DNA of 46,044 nt from NCBI GenBank assembly GCA_031549965.1, contig JAVBPB010000098.1, positions 1-46,044 on the forward strand, read 5' to 3'. The position numbers were made by a program, and so were the translations under genes. Positions 42,480 through 46,044 of this stretch are shown here, one piece after another. Position 1 is the stretch's first letter. Every line of letters begins with the position of its first letter. The stretch comes from JAVBPB01 sp031549965 (lineage in GTDB: Bacteria > Bacillota > Clostridia > Lachnospirales > Lachnospiraceae). The notes beneath the pieces are model-generated. The model did not search any database, was not told where the DNA came from, and was given only the letters and a program-made list of their open reading frames with translations.

Positions 42480-44204
42480 TTAATCTTCATTATAATTTGT
42501 GAAAAATTCAACCCTATTTCTACCTTTTCTTTTTGCTTGATACAATGCAAAATCTACATTACTAATTAATTTTTCTAATATTTTTGTATATTCAGTTAAA
42601 ATTGCAACACCTAAGCTAATAGTAACTTTAATGTGTATACCTTTTAGTGCATAAACACTCGTTTCTACAGATTCCCTCATTTGTTCAGCCATATTTATAG
42701 CATTCTCTGGGTCTGAGTCTGGTAATAAAGCTATAAATTCTTCACCTCCATAACGGGCAAAAATATCATTCTCTCCTAATACTTTTTTAGCCTTTTTTAC
42801 AACAAATTTAAGAACATCATCACCGGCTAAATGACCATCGGTGTCATTCACTACTTTAAATTTATCCAGATCTAACATGATAACAGCTAATTTTCCTTTA
42901 TTGATTTTAGTTTCTTTAAATATTTCATTAGCCTTTTCATTAAAATAGTATCTGTTAAATACTCCTGTTAAATAATCTAAGGTAGCCCTCTTTTCTAGCT
43001 GTCCCATAAGTTCTACTGTTCTATGAAGTTCTCTTAAATCCCTGATATACCCCATTAGAATCTTATTTTCCTTATAAAATAGCCTTACCAATAAGATTTC
43101 ACAAGGTATGATTTCACCTGATTTGCCTTTATGAACCCATTCAAATTGACACTGACCCTGTTCCAGTGCCTGCTTTTCATGTAACATTGATGATTCTTTT
43201 GATTTAATCCCATCTAGCTGATATTCTGGAGAAAAATCCAAAAAATTATTGTATATTTCTTCTTTTGATGTAGCTTCAAATAAAGATACTAACTTCTGAT
43301 TACACTCAATAATTTTTCCTCCTTGAGTCATTAATAAGCAACCCATTGGATTAGCATCTAACATTAATCGTACTCTTTCGTCTGACTCTTTAATCTCACT
43401 AAGTATTGACAAATGTTCTCTTAAATCTCTGATATAAACAGCTAATATAAATTCATTTTTATGTTCTACTCTTACAAATGTAACCTCACAAGGTAAAATA
43501 CTACCATCTTTCAATACATATACCCAGTCAAATTTAACCCTTCCATTTTTTATGGCTAAACTTTGTTTTTCTCTAAACATATCCTTAGTTAACATACCAT
43601 TTGGCTGTTTTTCCGGAAGTAATTGATAAAAATTTTTTAAATATTCTTCTTTTGATTTAAAGCCAAAAAGATTTAATGCCTCCTGATTACAGTCAATAAT
43701 ATTTAAATCTTTATCTCTATAATGACAGCATAGTGGAGTTGAATCTAACATAACCCTTATACGCTCATCTTCTTCTCTAATCTTATCCAGTACATCTTTA
43801 AAGTCTACAAGGGATTGAACAAATAACACAATGCACGGTCTGCCTAAATAAAAAATTCTTACCAGAGTAATTTTAGTTGAAACATTCTCTTTATTTTTTA
43901 ATAATAGTGTCCAGTCACTTTGTGCACAACCATTTTTCATTGCATAATTAAATAACTCCATTTGCTTTAATACAGATTTTTTACCGTCAGGTTGATATTC
44001 TGGTGAAAGACTATGAACATTAATTTCAACTTCTTCAGTAGAAATCATTCCGTAAAAATCCAATGCCCTTACATTATTAAATATTACCTGTCTATATTCA
44101 TTAAATATACTTATATAAGAAGGCATTAATTGAAATATTTTTAATATACTATCATCATTAAAAACACAATCATTGATATCTGGTAATTGGTCTCTAATAT
44201 TCAT
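42480..44204 (-). CDS. Triple-PAS diguanylate cyclase (GGDEF)
   Basis: 574 aa, cytoplasmic. Three PAS-like domains of similar sequence (about 20-135, 145-260, 275-395), each with the phrase PEYQ/KQPDG, then a coiled linker (ELHRTVELMGQLEKRATLDY) and a GGDEF domain (about 405-570) with FARYGGEEFIALLPD and LDLDKFKVVNDTDGHLAGD. It should make cyclic di-GMP in response to a small signal or redox cue. No RxxD inhibitory site is obvious upstream of GGEEF. GGAGG precedes the ATG. It has a promoter at 44247-44275 and is divergent from a degenerate receiver gene. The HD-GYP protein at 17659-18702 may act on the same messenger. Confidence 0.9.
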   Translation of the reverse strand: MNIRDQLPDINDCVFNDDSILKIFQLMPSYISIFNEYRQVIFNNVRALDFYGMISTEEVEINVHSLSPEYQPDGKKSVLKQMELFNYAMKNGCAQSDWTLLLKNKENVSTKITLVRIFYLGRPCIVLFVQSLVDFKDVLDKIREEDERIRVMLDSTPLCCHYRDKDLNIIDCNQEALNLFGFKSKEEYLKNFYQLLPEKQPNGMLTKDMFREKQSLAIKNGRVKFDWVYVLKDGSILPCEVTFVRVEHKNEFILAVYIRDLREHLSILSEIKESDERVRLMLDANPMGCLLMTQGGKIIECNQKLVSLFEATSKEEIYNNFLDFSPEYQLDGIKSKESSMLHEKQALEQGQCQFEWVHKGKSGEIIPCEILLVRLFYKENKILMGYIRDLRELHRTVELMGQLEKRATLDYLTGVFNRYYFNEKANEIFKETKINKGKLAVIMLDLDKFKVVNDTDGHLAGDDVLKFVVKKAKKVLGENDIFARYGGEEFIALLPDSDPENAINMAEQMRESVETSVYALKGIHIKVTISLGVAILTEYTKILEKLISNVDFALYQAKRKGRNRVEFFTNYNED

Positions 44205-44246
44205 AAGTCTTTCCTCCTACACAATAGCAACAAATACTTTATATAA

Positions 44247-44275
44247 ATTTTAATATATTATTTATTAAAAATCAA
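44247..44275 (-). promoter_or_regulatory. Promoter of the GGDEF gene
   Basis: On the minus strand TTGATT (44275-44270) and TAAAAT (44252-44247) are spaced by 17 bp. It faces away from the receiver gene promoter. Confidence 0.6.
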
Positions 44276-44297
44276 GTTATATATATTTATTATTGTG

Positions 44298-44326
44298 TTG
44301 TTTTTAAAACTTCAAAATGATATAAT
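44298..44326 (+). promoter_or_regulatory. Promoter of the receiver gene
   Basis: TTGTTT (44298-44303) and a perfect TATAAT (44321-44326) spaced by 17 bp. Transcription should begin near 44333, 48 bases before the ATG. Confidence 0.65.
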
Positions 44327-44380
44327 TATATATGACTAAATTTATAAATGAACATATTAATATAATTGAAGGAGATAAAA

Positions 44381-44755
44381 ATGGGTGCCAATATTTTAGT
44401 TGTGGATAACGATCCTGAATTTACTAATTTAATTGAAATTTATTTATCCGGTGCAGGGCATACTGTATTTAAATGTTATAGCGGAGAAGATGCTCTTTTA
44501 TGCTTTGGTTCAATCAATATTAATCTTGCTATAATTAATATTATACTTTCTGATGTTTTTGGAATAAATATTTGCCGTAGAATAAAGGAAAAGTATAATA
44601 AACCTGTAATTCTAATAACACCAGACACAGAAGATATCCAATTAATAGCCTCATTGACAGTTGGAGCCAATAGCTACATAAGTAAGCCCATAGAAAAATC
44701 CTCATTTATTACCTTGGTAAATGATTTATTAACTAACAAAGAATCAAAAAGCTGA
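44381..44755 (+). CDS. Stand-alone receiver protein lacking the phospho-acceptor Asp
   Basis: 124 aa from the ATG at 44381, after GAAGGAG; a TTG frame begins 15 bases earlier. The fold is a response-regulator receiver: acidic pocket VVDNDPE (Asp9, Asp11), conserved Thr in ILITPD and Lys in YISKP. At the phospho-acceptor place, where families read LxLLDxxLPDxxG, it reads LAIINIILSDVFG, with Asn53 for Asp. No output domain. It probably cannot be phosphorylated in the usual way and may bind partners in a fixed state. It is divergent from the GGDEF gene. Confidence 0.82.
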   Translation: MGANILVVDNDPEFTNLIEIYLSGAGHTVFKCYSGEDALLCFGSININLAIINIILSDVFGINICRRIKEKYNKPVILITPDTEDIQLIASLTVGANSYISKPIEKSSFITLVNDLLTNKESKS

Positions 44756-44789
44756 CTAGCTGTAATCTCATACAACTATTCAGCTTTTT
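44746..44789. terminator. Bidirectional terminator after the receiver gene
   Basis: AAAAAGCTGA (44746-44755) pairs with TCAGCTTTTT (44780-44789) around a 24-base loop, giving T-runs on both strands. It overlaps the end of the receiver gene and serves the convergent repeat-protein gene as well. Confidence 0.75.
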
Positions 44790-44797
44790 AATTTGAG

Positions 44798-46044
44798 CTA
44801 ATTGTTTATAATGTCTTCTTCAAAATTTAGCTGGACATATTCACTAACTTCAACTTGTTCCTGCTTTTTTATATTTTCTAAAAATATTGACAACTGATTT
44901 TTTATCTTATCCTCATCATTAATACTTTCAATTTGGTATAAATTATTATGAATCATTTTTATTATTTTAGTAATTTTTTCAACTGAGCCATTTTTATCAA
45001 AACTAAAAGCATCAATTGTTTGCTTTATAAGAGACTCTGCACATTCCCCTCCAACTTTATTAACAACAGAATCAATTAATTTTCCCACAATAATTTTAAG
45101 TGTATCATCTTCAGGAATAATGCCTAATAGTTCTGATTTATAGAATTTATATGCAAATTCAAATACTGTATTAATATATAAGTCAGGAACAAAACCATGC
45201 ATTAAAATATTTTTAACTCTGTCCTTTTCTCCTACCATAATTTTATTATAGTCTTTTAATGTCTTTGTAAAAGAATCCCCTATCCATTCATGAATCTTTC
45301 CTACCTTTTTAATTTCTAAAATAGAGTCAACACTTTTCCATAAGCTTTTTTGAAAATCTCTTATTCCAATCTGAACAAGTGCTACACAAAAAACCGGGTC
45401 ACTTATAACATGGTTTCTGCTATTAATTATTAAATTACCTTTTTTAATAAATGTTTTTAATAATAATTTATATTCTTCATCATTTATTTCAATATCTCCA
45501 ATTAATGTTTTAGCAGAAAATTCTTTGCGAATTTTTCTTGTAAGTTTTTCAATTGGTGATAATAATGATGCCGTGCTATTTATTTCTTTTGAAGGTTCAT
45601 TGATAATGTTTGGTTCTTCTATTGCTGGTTCTTCATTTATTAACTCTTTTGCTAACGGTATTTCTAATTCTTCAATTGTTAACTCTTCTTCTAAAGGTAT
45701 TTCTAATTCTTCAATTACTAACTCTTCTGTTAACGGTATTTCTAATTCTTCAATTGTTAACTCTTCTTCTAAAGGCATTTCTAATTCTTCAATTACTAAC
45801 TCTTCTTCTAACGGCATTTCTAATTCTTCAATTATTAACTCTTCTTCTAAAGGCATTTCTAATTCTTCAATTATTAACTCTTCTTCTAAAGGCTTTTCTA
45901 ATTCTTCAATTATTAACTCTTCTTCTAAAGGCTTTTCTAATTCTTCAATTACTAACTCTTCTTCTAAAGGCTTTTCTAATTCTTCAATTATTAACTCTTC
46001 TTCTAAAGGCTTTTCTAATTCTTCAATTACTAACTCTTCTTCTA
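44798..46044 (-). CDS. Acidic tandem-repeat protein, N-terminus off the window
   Basis: Open at the right edge, so at least 415 aa; an internal Met at 45856 is a repeat residue and not a convincing start. The visible N-terminal part is a 13-residue repeat of the form (K/M/I)PLEEEL(I/V/T)IEELE, ten full units plus a partial one, strongly acidic and probably helical. After a short Pro/Asn linker come about 280 residues of mixed, mostly helical sequence (KLTRKIRKEFSAKTLIGDIE, later FVPDLYINTVFEFAYKFYKS) that I do not recognise. No signal peptide or membrane segment is visible in this part. Function unknown; a spacer or scaffold role for the repeat is only a guess. Confidence 0.8.
   Translation of the reverse strand, partial: EEELVIEELEKPLEEELIIEELEKPLEEELVIEELEKPLEEELIIEELEKPLEEELIIEELEMPLEEELIIEELEMPLEEELVIEELEMPLEEELTIEELEIPLTEELVIEELEIPLEEELTIEELEIPLAKELINEEPAIEEPNIINEPSKEINSTASLLSPIEKLTRKIRKEFSAKTLIGDIEINDEEYKLLLKTFIKKGNLIINSRNHVISDPVFCVALVQIGIRDFQKSLWKSVDSILEIKKVGKIHEWIGDSFTKTLKDYNKIMVGEKDRVKNILMHGFVPDLYINTVFEFAYKFYKSELLGIIPEDDTLKIIVGKLIDSVVNKVGGECAESLIKQTIDAFSFDKNGSVEKITKIIKMIHNNLYQIESINDEDKIKNQLSIFLENIKKQEQVEVSEYVQLNFEEDIINN
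45635..46044 (-). repeat. 39-bp tandem repeat array within the acidic protein gene
   Basis: Units of 39 bp, each encoding 13 residues, run to the window edge. From the edge inward the first residue changes from Lys (four units) to Met (three) to Ile (three), and the unit nearest the linker is degenerate. DNA identity is highest among the Lys units, which points to recent expansion at the N-terminal side. Confidence 0.9.

Noticed and set aside
45635..46044. CRISPR array from the regular 39-bp repeat
   Set aside because: Units are directly adjacent with no unique spacers, and the repeat is in frame in a coding region.

Overview
The window comes from a low-GC Gram-positive anaerobe, most likely a clostridial Firmicute of the Lachnospiraceae type. 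The grounds are A/T-rich codon use, strong GGAGG ribosome sites, a two-subunit indolepyruvate:ferredoxin oxidoreductase with paaK and ACT-domain partners, a giant Ig/MBG/LRR_5 surface protein, a GH43 xylosidase, an Fe-S aldo/keto reductase and a Wadjet system of the clostridial kind. No rRNA, tRNA, CRISPR array or intact transposase gene was seen.

Layout. 1-12.7 kb is a 4153-residue secreted protein on the minus strand. 12.9-15.6 kb is a LytS/YesM-type sensor kinase with a receiver-SARP-like response regulator. The giant gene's promoter carries two G-rich heptamers 11 bp apart and 8 bp from a -10 box, the geometry expected for a SARP-type activator, so the pair probably switches on the giant gene. 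15.9-22.8 kb is one seven-gene operon, paaK-iorA-iorB-ACT-HD-GYP-paaK-ACT, for oxidising aryl-pyruvates to aryl-CoA, with a cyclic-di-GMP phosphodiesterase-like gene inside it. 23.2-24.3 kb is a decayed NACHT-like fragment and a 24-codon gene with its own signals. 24.3-30 kb holds hemerythrin, GNAT, methyltransferase, esterase, flavodoxin-like and GH43 genes. 30-37.9 kb is a complete Wadjet anti-plasmid locus in the order jetD-jetA-jetB-jetC. 38-39.2 kb is a frameshifted Rpn-family remnant between two direct repeats. 39.4-41.3 kb is an ECF sigma/anti-sigma/membrane-protein operon. The rest holds an Fe-S aldo/keto reductase, a triple-PAS GGDEF protein, a divergent receiver lacking its phospho-acceptor Asp, and an acidic tandem-repeat protein cut by the window edge.

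The strongest undescribed signal is a roughly 230-bp non-coding element present three times (1-173 partial, 15627-15855, 22993-23231). Each copy lies in or against a terminator-like palindrome; the two complete copies have recognisable target duplications of unequal length. Each complete copy folds into a long hairpin with perfect 40-bp arms. The arms differ between copies at nine positions, every one compensated in the opposite arm, while an internal-loop sequence is conserved. This fits a terminator-targeting MITE or a mobile structured RNA. All function calls rest on reading motifs; no database search was run.
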